Below, in pieces: positions 50,336 to 57,465 of a stretch of 64,000 bases of DNA. Source of the stretch: JABWBP01 sp964522165 (GTDB taxonomy: Bacteria; Calditrichota; Calditrichia; RBG-13-44-9; J075); assembly GCA_964522165.1 (NCBI GenBank), contig CAZFVV010000007.1, positions 13,506 through 77,505 of the forward strand, written 5' to 3'. The notes under the pieces were generated by a model, which saw only the letters and a program-made list of their open reading frames with translations, was not told the DNA's origin and did no database searches. How positions within the stretch are numbered: the stretch's first letter is position 1; every line of letters starts with the position of its first letter. The position numbers and the translations under genes were made by a program.

Positions 50336-50860
50336 CCGGCGACTTTAGCTCACTTTAGTCACTTATAAAAGGGTATTTAAGGCAAATCGATAAGCCGAAT
50401 TCTGTTCTCCCCGGGAAACGGGGAGCGGCGGCCATTTATCTATGCGGCCTACCCGGGAGTTCACTCCCCGGCACGGTCGCGCCGGGGGGAACGAAGCGAG
50501 CAACCTCGTTTTTCCGTGGAAAATTCTCCCCTATTTGGCCTTGCTCCGGATGGGGTTTATCCGGCCCGGGTGTTGCCACCTTTTCCGAAAGGAAAAATCT
50601 CGGCTGCGAGACCGGCCGGTGGGCTCTTACCCCGCCTTTTCACCCTTACCCCGACATCGCAGATGTCGGGGCGGTATGGTTTCTGTGACACTTTCCATCC
50701 CGCGGCGCTTGCGCGTCGCGAGTCCCGGATTCTCTCCGGGCATCCTGCTCTGCGGAGTTCGGACTTTCCTCCCCGGCGCCGGGCAGCCGGCGCCGCAGCG
50801 ACCGCCTGATTCGCCTTAAATACCCTTTTATAAGTGCCTAAAGTGAACTAAAGTCGCCGG
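50336..50860. repeat. 48-bp inverted repeat enclosing the RNase P RNA gene
   Basis: Left arm 50336-50383 and right arm 50813-50860 match as reverse complements at 46 of 48 positions; both contain CACTTATAAAAGGGTATTT and CTTTAG words. The pairing runs without a break into the P1 helix of RNase P RNA (50381-50388 with 50808-50815), giving about 53 potential base pairs. The outer part uses ACTTTAG-type words also found at 52192-52294. Confidence 0.93.
50381..50815 (-). ncRNA. rnpB: RNase P RNA (bacterial type A)
   Basis: On the minus strand the transcript has the conserved GGAGGAAAGTCCGAACTCC near its 5' end, GGTAAGAGCCCACC in the specificity half, GAGCAAGGCCAAATAGGGG, and ACAGAATTCGGCTTATCG at the 3' end, all hallmark positions of the catalytic RNA. 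P1 is GGCGAATC with GATTTGCC, including one G-U pair. The length of about 435 nt is slightly above the usual 350-400. With the RnpA protein it removes 5' leaders from pre-tRNAs. The gene is inside a long inverted repeat described separately. Confidence 0.97.
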
Positions 50861-51071
50861 CAGTTATTCAGGCTTAGCTTTGGACAGCCAGTTTAACTTC
50901 CCTCTTTTACTTTTAGTTCACTCCAGCCACCTCGGCACGCAACTATACCGTTAAAGGTTGTGGCAATGCCATTCCGCTGGGGAAAGTTGCATTTTCTATC
51001 AAATTCAAATACTCGCTTTTAAATGCCTTACTTATCCTTTATCCTTCAACCTTTATCCCTTAATGAATATA

Positions 51072-51779
51072 TTACCGCTCCGTCCATACCAGGATGCGGC
51101 CGCAATACTCACAGGTATGCAACCGCCCGGCTTCCCGGATTTCCACGATTCGCTGGGGAGGAATGGCGGAAAAGCACCCCCCGCAAGAGGAGCGATTGAT
51201 CGGCACTACCGCCAGGCCGTCTTTCGCCTGGCGAATCCGTTCATACAGGCGAATATAGCGATCCTCGATCTGCCGGGCGACTTTTTCCCGCTCCTGGAGC
51301 AGGCGGGCTTCCTCTTCCTGGGTCTGCTGGTTTATATCTTCCAGCTCCTTTTGATTTTCTTTGAGCTGATTTTCGAAGCCGGAGATTTCTTCCCCTATCG
51401 CGCTGCTTTCTTTTTTCAATTCCTCTTCATCTTCCAGGGTCTGGATAATTTTATTTTCCAGGTTTTCTATCTCAACCTTCCTGGTATCGATTTCCAGGGA
51501 GATGGCGTCGTACTCCTTATTGTTCTGCACGTGGTAAAGTTTCTCTTCGTTCTTTTTCAACTGCCCCCTGCTCGCCTCAACCTCTTTCTCGAACATCCGG
51601 CGGTCGTTTTGCAATTTGGTGATCTTTTGTTCGAATCCGGCTAAGCGGGAGCGCCTCTCGCTTAAGTCTTCCTCCAATTGTTGAATCATCATCGGCAAAT
51701 CACCCTTTTGCAATTTCAACACATTCAGCCGGTTATCAACCTCTTGCAGCTTCAGGAAATTCGCTAACAGTGTTTTCAA
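51072..51779 (-). CDS. Coiled-coil protein with C-terminal C4 zinc ribbon (DUF164/CT398 family)
   Basis: The 235-residue product from TTG 51779 is almost entirely coiled coil (LLANFLKLQEVDNRLNVLKL through EEARLLQEREKVARQIEDRY), then ends in a zinc ribbon CGGCFSAIPP ... CEYCGRILVW. GGAG lies 10-13 bases upstream of the TTG; an in-frame GTG at 51857 lies in the tRNA terminator and is unlikely. Members of this family are widespread and interact with sigma or flagellar export components in some bacteria, but their main role is unsettled. Confidence 0.88.
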   Translation of the reverse strand: MKTLLANFLKLQEVDNRLNVLKLQKGDLPMMIQQLEEDLSERRSRLAGFEQKITKLQNDRRMFEKEVEASRGQLKKNEEKLYHVQNNKEYDAISLEIDTRKVEIENLENKIIQTLEDEEELKKESSAIGEEISGFENQLKENQKELEDINQQTQEEEARLLQEREKVARQIEDRYIRLYERIRQAKDGLAVVPINRSSCGGCFSAIPPQRIVEIREAGRLHTCEYCGRILVWTER

Positions 51780-51828
51780 GGTTTCTACTCCTCTATTTAT
51801 GGGAATCCGCCCGCCATACCTGAAAATG

Positions 51829-51862
51829 AAAAAGGTGCACTCGAATTCCGGATGCACCTTTT
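51829..51862 (-). terminator. Intrinsic terminator downstream of the tRNA gene
   Basis: AAAAAGGTGCA (51829-51839) and TGCACCTTTT (51853-51862) form the stem. Read on the minus strand it ends in TTTTT. It lies about 75 bp past the tRNA and ahead of the zinc-ribbon gene. Confidence 0.85.
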
Positions 51863-51937
51863 ACTTTGTTACGATGTTTATGACAAAGCAAACCGATGTA
51901 TAAACAAAACCTCAATTTGGTTTCTCCTTAAAATCAG

Positions 51938-52011
51938 TGGGCCCACCAGGGCTCGAACCTGGGACCAGCCGATTATGAGTCGGCTGCTCTAACCGACTGA
52001 GCTATGGGCCC
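51938..52011 (-). tRNA. tRNA with CAU anticodon (elongator Met or Ile2)
   Basis: The 74-nt sequence folds as a standard cloverleaf: acceptor GGGCCCA with TGGGCCC, D-arm AGCTCAGTCGGTTAGAGC, anticodon arm GCCGACTCATAATCGGC (anticodon CAT), and T-arm with GGTTCGAGCC. The 3' CCA is not encoded. The anticodon stem and its AGCAGCCGACTCATAATCGG context resemble both elongator tRNA-Met and the lysidine-modified tRNA-Ile2; sequence alone does not decide it. It is not an initiator, since the anticodon stem lacks three G-C pairs. Confidence 0.95.
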
Positions 52012-52191
52012 TCTTTTGAAACGCAAAAATTTATGGCTCACCCTCCCTGAAATCAAGGCATTTTTAAAAGTAATCCGTTTTTTTCTGACTGCTGATGGAT
52101 TTTCGACAGTATGCGCCAGGTTCTTTCAAGAATTGAAGAAACATGAATCCTTTTGGATTCCCCTTCCCCCCTTTACTATATTCTCCTGGCA

Positions 52192-52294
52192 AGTGACTAA
52201 GGTTAAAAGTGCCTAAAGTGAGCTAAAGTTAAAAACCTGCTCGCTTCAATCACTTTAGACACTTTGGTTCACTTTAGACACTTTGGTTCACTTT
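52192..52294. repeat. Word-run inverted repeat (ACTTTAG/CACTTT family) abutting acpS start
   Basis: AAGTGCCTAAAGTGAGCTAA on the left; ATCACTTTAGACACTTTGG and two tandem copies of TTCACTTTAGACACTTTGG on the right, ending directly at the acpS ATG. The left words are nearly identical to the outer RNase P repeat (50832-50856). Confidence 0.88.
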
Positions 52295-52672
52295 ATGAGC
52301 ATCTATTCCGTCGGCGTTGACATTACCCAGGTGGAGCGGTTTCAGGAACTGATCGAGCGCCACGGGGAGCGGTTCGTGAAGCGGGTGTTTACCGCCCGAG
52401 AAATTGCCTACTGCCAACCCAAAGCCATCCGGGTGCAGTGCTTTGCCGGGCGGTTTGCAGTGAAGGAAGCGATATTCAAAGCCGCGGGAACCGGTTTGCG
52501 CACGGGAATGAACTGGAAAGACGTGGAAGTGATCAACGACGAGTTGGGCCGCCCCGCGGTATATTTGCACGGCGTCACCGCCAAACTGTTAGAGGGAAAG
52601 CGCATCCACCTCTCCCTCTCGCACGAAGGGAGCATGGCGATTGCGATGGTCGTGGTTGAAAATGTGTTATAG
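52295..52672 (+). CDS. acpS: Holo-[acyl-carrier-protein] synthase
   Basis: The 125-residue protein starts MSIYSVGVDITQVERFQELI and has KRVFTAREIAYC, FAGRFAVKEAIFKA and LSLSHEGSMAIA, the AcpS signature. It transfers 4'-phosphopantetheine from CoA to acyl carrier protein. The ATG has no Shine-Dalgarno and follows directly on a word-run; an in-frame TTG at 52283 lies in that run. The stop codon and the last residues (NVL) fall in the next word-run, GTGTTATAGTGTTAGGGTG. It precedes the NAD(P)HX repair gene, its common neighbour in bacteria. Confidence 0.96.
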   Translation: MSIYSVGVDITQVERFQELIERHGERFVKRVFTAREIAYCQPKAIRVQCFAGRFAVKEAIFKAAGTGLRTGMNWKDVEVINDELGRPAVYLHGVTAKLLEGKRIHLSLSHEGSMAIAMVVVENVL

Positions 52673-52796
52673 TGTTAGGGTGTTCAAGTGTTTGAGGGTT
52701 CTGGTATTATGGTGTTCAAATTGCGGGATAGCGAGGCGTAATGTGTGGGTAACCAAAACACTAAAAACCTGAACACTCGAACACATTAACACTCGT
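52663..52796. repeat. Word-run inverted repeat (GTGTTCAGGTGTT family), copy 2
   Basis: GTGTTATAGTGTTAGGGTG and TTCAAGTGTTTGAGGGTTC are followed by CCAAAACACTAAAAACCTG and AACACTCGAACACATTAAC. It starts inside the acpS stop region and ends just before the Shine-Dalgarno of the next gene. Related to 24604-24702. Confidence 0.87.
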
Positions 52797-52816
52797 GTAT
52801 AAAAAGGAGATTTACA

Positions 52817-54373
52817 ATGATCAAGGTAGTTACCGCGGACGAGATGCGGGAGAAAGACCGTTTTACGATCGAAGAGATCGGGGTGCCGGGTGTGATCCTG
52901 ATGGAAAACGCCGGGCAGGCCGCCTTCCGGGTAATCCGGCAAAAACTGAATGAGGTGACCGACCCCCTGGTATATATTTTTTGCGGCAAGGGCAACAACG
53001 GGGGAGACGGTTTCGTGGTCGCCCGCCACCTCTGGAATGAAGGGGTTTACGTGCGGGTATTCTGCATCGTGGAAGAAGCGCAGATCGCCGGCGACGCCCG
53101 CATCAATTACAATATTCTAAAGAACATGAACCTGCCCATCGAATTCGTTTCCGCGCTCGACGACATTCGGGAACTGGAAAATGAACCGCCGGATATCTTA
53201 GTGGATGCCCTGCTGGGCACCGGCATAAAAGGCGCGGTGCAGGGATTCGCCAGAGAAGTGATCGATTTTATCAACAAGAACCTGGAAACCACCGTGGTGG
53301 CTATCGACCTTCCCTCCGGGCTGGACGCCAGCACCGGGGAAGTGGCCGGGAGCGCCATCCGGGCGGATATTACCGTGACCATGGCCCTGCCCAAGCGCTG
53401 CCACGCGCTCTACCCCGCCAAAAATTACGTGGGCGAATTATACATCGCTGACATCGGCATTCCTCCCTTTGTGCTCCACAAAGATGACGTGAAAGTGGAC
53501 ATGCTCGATGAGGAAGATATCGTGCTGCCCTTCCGCTACCCGGACGCCAACAAATACGAAGTCGGGAAGGTGGCGGTGCTGGCAGGCTCCAAAGGTTACA
53601 CCGGGGCGGCGGCGCTAACCGCCCAGGCGGCGCTGAAAATCGGCGCGGGGCTGGCGGTCCTGGGGATTCCGGAGAGCTTGAACCCGATCATGGAGCAAAA
53701 GTTGACCGAGGTAATTACCCGCCCCCTGCCGGAGACCGGGGAACTGACCATTGGCGCAGCAAGCCTCCCCTCCATACAAGAACTTTTAGAATGGGCGGAC
53801 GTGCTGGCGATCGGGCCGGGGCTGGGGCGTAGCGAGGAAGTGCAGGAAACCATCATCGCCATTCTGAAAATTTTCAAAAAACCCACCGTAATCGACGCCG
53901 ACGCTCTTTTCGCTCTCGCCAATCACCCGGCGATCCTCAACGGAAACCACCACGCCCACTGGATATTCACCCCCCACTTAGGCGAATTCCGGCGCTTTCT
54001 TCCCGGGGAATCTAAAGAATCTTTAGCAACCAACCGCATCGAGCTGGCCCAGGAATTTGCCAAAAAGCACGGTTTAACCCTGCTGCTAAAAGGCGCGCCA
54101 ACCCTGGTGGCCATGCCCGACCGGCGGGTCTATTTGAATCCCACCGGCAATTCCGGGCTGGCCAGCGGCGGCACCGGCGACGTGCTCACCGGTTTCATCG
54201 CCGGCCTGCTGGCCCAGGGATATGACCCCGATGAAGCTGCCTATACCGCCAGCTTTGTGCACGGTTACACCGCGGATTATATTGTCGAAAAAGAGACCGT
54301 GTACGCCTTGATGGCCGGGGATTTGATCACCCACCTGGGCCCGGCGTTAAACCGGCTTTTGGATAAAGAATAA
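52817..54373 (+). CDS. nnr: Bifunctional NAD(P)H-hydrate epimerase / ADP-dependent dehydratase
   Basis: The 518-residue protein has an N-terminal epimerase (YjeF_N: MIKVVTADEMREKDRFTIEE, GKGNNGGDGFVVARHL, DLPSGLDASTG) and a C-terminal ribokinase-like dehydratase (GSKGYTGAAALTAQAALKIG, WADVLAIGPGLGRSEE, GNSGLASGGTGDVLTGFIAG). It repairs hydrated NADH and NADPH. GGAG lies 8 bases upstream of the ATG. The gene follows acpS with a 144-bp spacer filled by a repeat. Both active sites appear intact. Confidence 0.97.
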   Translation: MIKVVTADEMREKDRFTIEEIGVPGVILMENAGQAAFRVIRQKLNEVTDPLVYIFCGKGNNGGDGFVVARHLWNEGVYVRVFCIVEEAQIAGDARINYNILKNMNLPIEFVSALDDIRELENEPPDILVDALLGTGIKGAVQGFAREVIDFINKNLETTVVAIDLPSGLDASTGEVAGSAIRADITVTMALPKRCHALYPAKNYVGELYIADIGIPPFVLHKDDVKVDMLDEEDIVLPFRYPDANKYEVGKVAVLAGSKGYTGAAALTAQAALKIGAGLAVLGIPESLNPIMEQKLTEVITRPLPETGELTIGAASLPSIQELLEWADVLAIGPGLGRSEEVQETIIAILKIFKKPTVIDADALFALANHPAILNGNHHAHWIFTPHLGEFRRFLPGESKESLATNRIELAQEFAKKHGLTLLLKGAPTLVAMPDRRVYLNPTGNSGLASGGTGDVLTGFIAGLLAQGYDPDEAAYTASFVHGYTADYIVEKETVYALMAGDLITHLGPALNRLLDKE

Positions 54374-54677
54374 GAGATCGGGAAGTGTGCGCTCAAACTG
54401 GCTGCATCAACCGCCGGTTTGGCGGGTTGGGGGATGGATTTCAATAACGTCGCTTCTTAGTGGCAAATTATTTGCTGAATGGGAAATTTTCCAGCGCCAT
54501 TTTACCAGGCAGCGGAATTAGCGGAATAGGGCAGGGAGCTTGCAATTTCCCGGAAAACCCCCGGCCTTCGGGTCGAAAAAACGATTAGCCGAAGACTCGT
54601 TTTGGGCGAGGCTCCTGTGCAGAATCGAGATCAGCTGCGCAAATAATGCCCAGGGTGATGGCTTCAGGAGAGAGACA
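54374..54677. other. Leader region of the cytochrome operon
   Basis: About 300 bp without a recognised gene. The frame upstream of the cytochrome b start is open but lacks protein-like composition. Small hairpins (CCGCCGGTTTGGCGGG, CCGAAGACTCGTTTTGGGCG) are visible, but I cannot match a known riboswitch class. The operon promoter is presumably here. Confidence 0.5.
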
Positions 54678-55601
54678 TTGGCAAATTTCAGTGCTGCGAC
54701 GCTGGCTCAGCAGGCAAGCGCAGTAAAAGAGCGCGACCGCTTCAAAATTTTTCTCAAGATCTTATATGCGCTGTCGCTGGCGATTTACATTTACCTCCTC
54801 ATCGACGGGTTGAATTACTACCGCACCGCCTACCAGGATCGCCCCCATCATGAGTCCTACCGGGAATTGCGCCCGGCGGGATTCCGGGGACACGGCTTCG
54901 GCGTCCTCGGCTCCACCATGATGCTCTTCATGCTGCTCTATTCCGTGCGCAAGCGCACCCGCCTGTTCGGAGAGTGGGGCGCGCTAAGCCGCTGGCTGGA
55001 TATTCACATCTATTTCGGTATTATGGGGCCGCTGTTTGTCATTCTTCACACCTCTTTTAAAGTGCAGGGGCTGGTGGCGGTCAGCTTCTGGTCCATGGTG
55101 GCGGTCGCCAGCAGCGGAATCCTGGGACGCTATCTCTATCTGCAAATTCCCCGCAACCGCCAGGGGGATGAGCTATCCCTGCGGCAAATTACTGAATTGG
55201 AAGAAAATTTCAGCCGCGATTTACAGGAAACCCTCAACCTCGACGAGGAAAAACTCCATCGCCTGGATGAGATATTGAAAAACCAGCGCGAGCAGGAACC
55301 GAAGGCGCTGAAATTGTTCCTGGAAATGGCGTTGAGCGACCTGCTCCGTCCCTTCCAGGTGTACCGCCTGAAGCGGTTGCTGGCCGGGGAGCTGCAACTG
55401 CGGGAGCCTTATCTCCACCGGGCGGTGCAGTTAGCCTGGCGAAAAATCAAGCTGCAGCGCCGGGTGCTGGCGCTAAACCAGGTGCAACGGCTCTTTCATT
55501 ACTGGCACGTGTTCCATAAACCCTTTGCAATTATCATGTATATCATTATGTTGGTGCACGTGGGGGTGGCGGTATGGCTGGGATATACGTGGGTGTTTTG
55601 A
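54678..55601 (+). CDS. Membrane b-type cytochrome-like protein of the electron-transfer locus
   Basis: Starting at TTG 54678, with GGAG eight to nine bases upstream, the 307-residue protein has five membrane helices: about 22-43, 71-88, 106-127, 131-153 and 280-302. Histidines sit in or near them: RGHGFGVLG, DIHIYFGIMGP, ILHTSFK, FHYWHVFHKP and MLVHVGVA, a pattern able to bind two b haems. Between helices four and five is a soluble helical insertion of about 120 residues (LEENFSRDLQETLNLDEEKL). It resembles ferric-reductase or cytochrome-b561-like subunits, but no named family was recognised. As first gene of the locus it is the likely entry or exit of electrons at the quinone pool. Confidence 0.8.
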   Translation: MANFSAATLAQQASAVKERDRFKIFLKILYALSLAIYIYLLIDGLNYYRTAYQDRPHHESYRELRPAGFRGHGFGVLGSTMMLFMLLYSVRKRTRLFGEWGALSRWLDIHIYFGIMGPLFVILHTSFKVQGLVAVSFWSMVAVASSGILGRYLYLQIPRNRQGDELSLRQITELEENFSRDLQETLNLDEEKLHRLDEILKNQREQEPKALKLFLEMALSDLLRPFQVYRLKRLLAGELQLREPYLHRAVQLAWRKIKLQRRVLALNQVQRLFHYWHVFHKPFAIIMYIIMLVHVGVAVWLGYTWVF

Positions 55602-55602
55602 A

Positions 55603-55690
55603 TTAAAGACTGAAGATTGAAGACTGGCGATTGATAAACCTTATTTCATATAGACAACTGACGACAGACCACAGGCAATGGACTGAGTAA
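55603..55690. repeat. Word-run (ACTGAAGATTGAAGACTGG family) before the 20-haem cytochrome
   Basis: GACTGAAGATTGAAGACTGG and GACGACAGACCACAGGCAAT words fill the space between the cytochrome b stop and the TTG of the next gene. No Shine-Dalgarno is visible. Arms are poorly matched. Confidence 0.6.
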
Positions 55691-55692
55691 AA

Positions 55693-57465
55693 TTGAGCCA
55701 CGATAGTTTAACTCTTTCAAAGCACCTTTTTCCGGATGGGTTTGATATCGCCCGGTTTGCTAACGCCGGGATAAAAAGTGTCTTATTGCTGGCAGCGCTT
55801 TTCATCCTGCCGCTGCACGCCCAGCTTTCCCCGGGGGATCTTCACCAATCCCACGCTTTTTTAGAGGGGCTGAAGAACTGCACTCAGTGCCACAGCAGCG
55901 GCAACCGCATTTCTCCGGACAAATGTTTAGCCTGCCACGTCGTGCTCCGGGATCGGATTCAGGCAAATCAGGGGCTTCACGCCCGGGAGGAATACCGGAA
56001 TTGCGTAGATTGCCACAGCGACCACCACGGGCGGAATTTCGAGATCATCTACTGGAAGGGCGGGCAGGAAAATTTCGACCACTCCCAAACCGGCTATCCG
56101 CTGGAGGGGGCGCACGCCCGGCAGGAGTGCCGCGCCTGCCACCGGGAAGAGAACATCGCCGGCAAAGCCGGGCTGCTGGAGCAAAAAATCAGTTTGAAAC
56201 GTACTTTCCTGGGACTGAACCGCGATTGCCTCTCCTGCCACGTGGACGAGCATCGCGGGCAGGTGGGGAAAGAGTGTTTGAATTGCCACGAAATGGAGGG
56301 GTGGAAACCGGCGCCGAAATTCGATCACGCGCACGCCCGTTTTACCCTGACCGGCAGGCACCTCGAGGTAGCCTGCGAGAAATGCCACACGCCCGTTACG
56401 GATAACCTCTTCCCCAACGACGCCGGTTTCCTGAAATTCAAGTTGGCGGCGTTTGCCCGCTGCACCGATTGCCACGAAGATTTCCATCGCGGGCGCTTTG
56501 GGACCGATTGCCAGACCTGCCACAGCACCGCGGGCTGGCAAAGCGGTTCGTTTGCCGGGTTCGACCACGGCAAGACCCGCTTCCCGCTGCTGGGCAAGCA
56601 TCAATCCGTCCAGTGCGAATCCTGCCATCAGCCAGGCAAGCCGCGCCGGGGGCTGGCGTTTGCAAATTGCCGCGACTGCCACAGCGATTATCACCGCGGC
56701 CAGTTTGCCGCCCGCCCCTCCAAAGGCGCTTGCGAGGAATGCCACACCGTGAACGGTTTTTCTCCCTCTACCTTTTCCTTAGACGCGCACCAGCAAACCG
56801 GTTTCCCCCTTAAAGGGGCGCACTTAGCCATTCCCTGCATCGCCTGCCACGCGGGAGGCGGCAATGGCGGCGGGCAAAATCGCGCCATGCTCAAGATCAA
56901 CCGCTTTACGTTTACTTCTACGCGCTGCCAGGATTGCCATAAGGATCCCCACCGCGGAGAGGTTGATCGCTACCTCAAAACCGGGGGCTGCGAGCATTGC
57001 CACTCCGTGGAGAGCTGGCGGAAAATTCACTTCGACCACGGGCAGACCCGCTTTCCCCTCGCAGGGCGCCACCGCGAAATTGCCTGCAACGCCTGCCATC
57101 GTCCCGCCGACAGCGGCGGGGAGAAGCGCCCGCAACTGACCGGCCTGCCCCTGCTGTGCCAGGATTGCCACGAGGATATTCACCAGGGTCAGTTCCAGGG
57201 CTCCACGGTTTCCGCGGGCAAAACCGTGAACGTTACCGATTGCAGCCGCTGCCACACGCCTTCACGCTGGCAGCCGGAATTGTTCGATCATAACCGCCAT
57301 TCCAAATTCCCCCTGGAAGGAGCGCACCGTTCCGTGGCTTGCCGGAACTGCCATCCCCGGGAGGAACGCAATGGGGTTATGATGACGGTTTTTAAGCCGT
57401 TGAGCGGCGAATGCAGCGCCTGCCACGGCGAAAATTCATCAAAACGACGAGGAACCCTGCAATGA
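55693..57465 (+). CDS. 20-haem c-type cytochrome
   Basis: The 590-residue protein has a leader near residues 27-44 (IKSVLLLAALFILPLHAQ) and twenty CXXCH haem-binding motifs, starting CTQCH, CLACH, CVDCH and ending CRNCH, CSACH. Many modules repeat FDH...TRFPLxGxH before a CxxCH and HRGxF after one, with extra histidines available as distal ligands. The count gives a haem about every 27 residues in the mature part. It is probably periplasmic or exposed. The start is TTG without a clear Shine-Dalgarno. Its stop overlaps the next gene's start in ATGA, so the two cytochromes are coupled and probably work together. Confidence 0.93.
   Translation: MSHDSLTLSKHLFPDGFDIARFANAGIKSVLLLAALFILPLHAQLSPGDLHQSHAFLEGLKNCTQCHSSGNRISPDKCLACHVVLRDRIQANQGLHAREEYRNCVDCHSDHHGRNFEIIYWKGGQENFDHSQTGYPLEGAHARQECRACHREENIAGKAGLLEQKISLKRTFLGLNRDCLSCHVDEHRGQVGKECLNCHEMEGWKPAPKFDHAHARFTLTGRHLEVACEKCHTPVTDNLFPNDAGFLKFKLAAFARCTDCHEDFHRGRFGTDCQTCHSTAGWQSGSFAGFDHGKTRFPLLGKHQSVQCESCHQPGKPRRGLAFANCRDCHSDYHRGQFAARPSKGACEECHTVNGFSPSTFSLDAHQQTGFPLKGAHLAIPCIACHAGGGNGGGQNRAMLKINRFTFTSTRCQDCHKDPHRGEVDRYLKTGGCEHCHSVESWRKIHFDHGQTRFPLAGRHREIACNACHRPADSGGEKRPQLTGLPLLCQDCHEDIHQGQFQGSTVSAGKTVNVTDCSRCHTPSRWQPELFDHNRHSKFPLEGAHRSVACRNCHPREERNGVMMTVFKPLSGECSACHGENSSKRRGTLQ

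Noticed and set aside
50442..50819. Plus-strand frames over the RNase P gene
   Set aside because: They are antisense to a clearly recognisable RNase P RNA; the open frames come from its high G+C content.
51938..52011. Initiator tRNA-fMet
   Set aside because: The anticodon stem lacks the three consecutive G-C pairs of initiators and position 1 pairs normally with 72.
54374..54677. Riboswitch (cyclic di-GMP or other) in the cytochrome-locus leader
   Set aside because: Small hairpins are present but none of the conserved cores I can recall was found; kept only as an unexplained leader.
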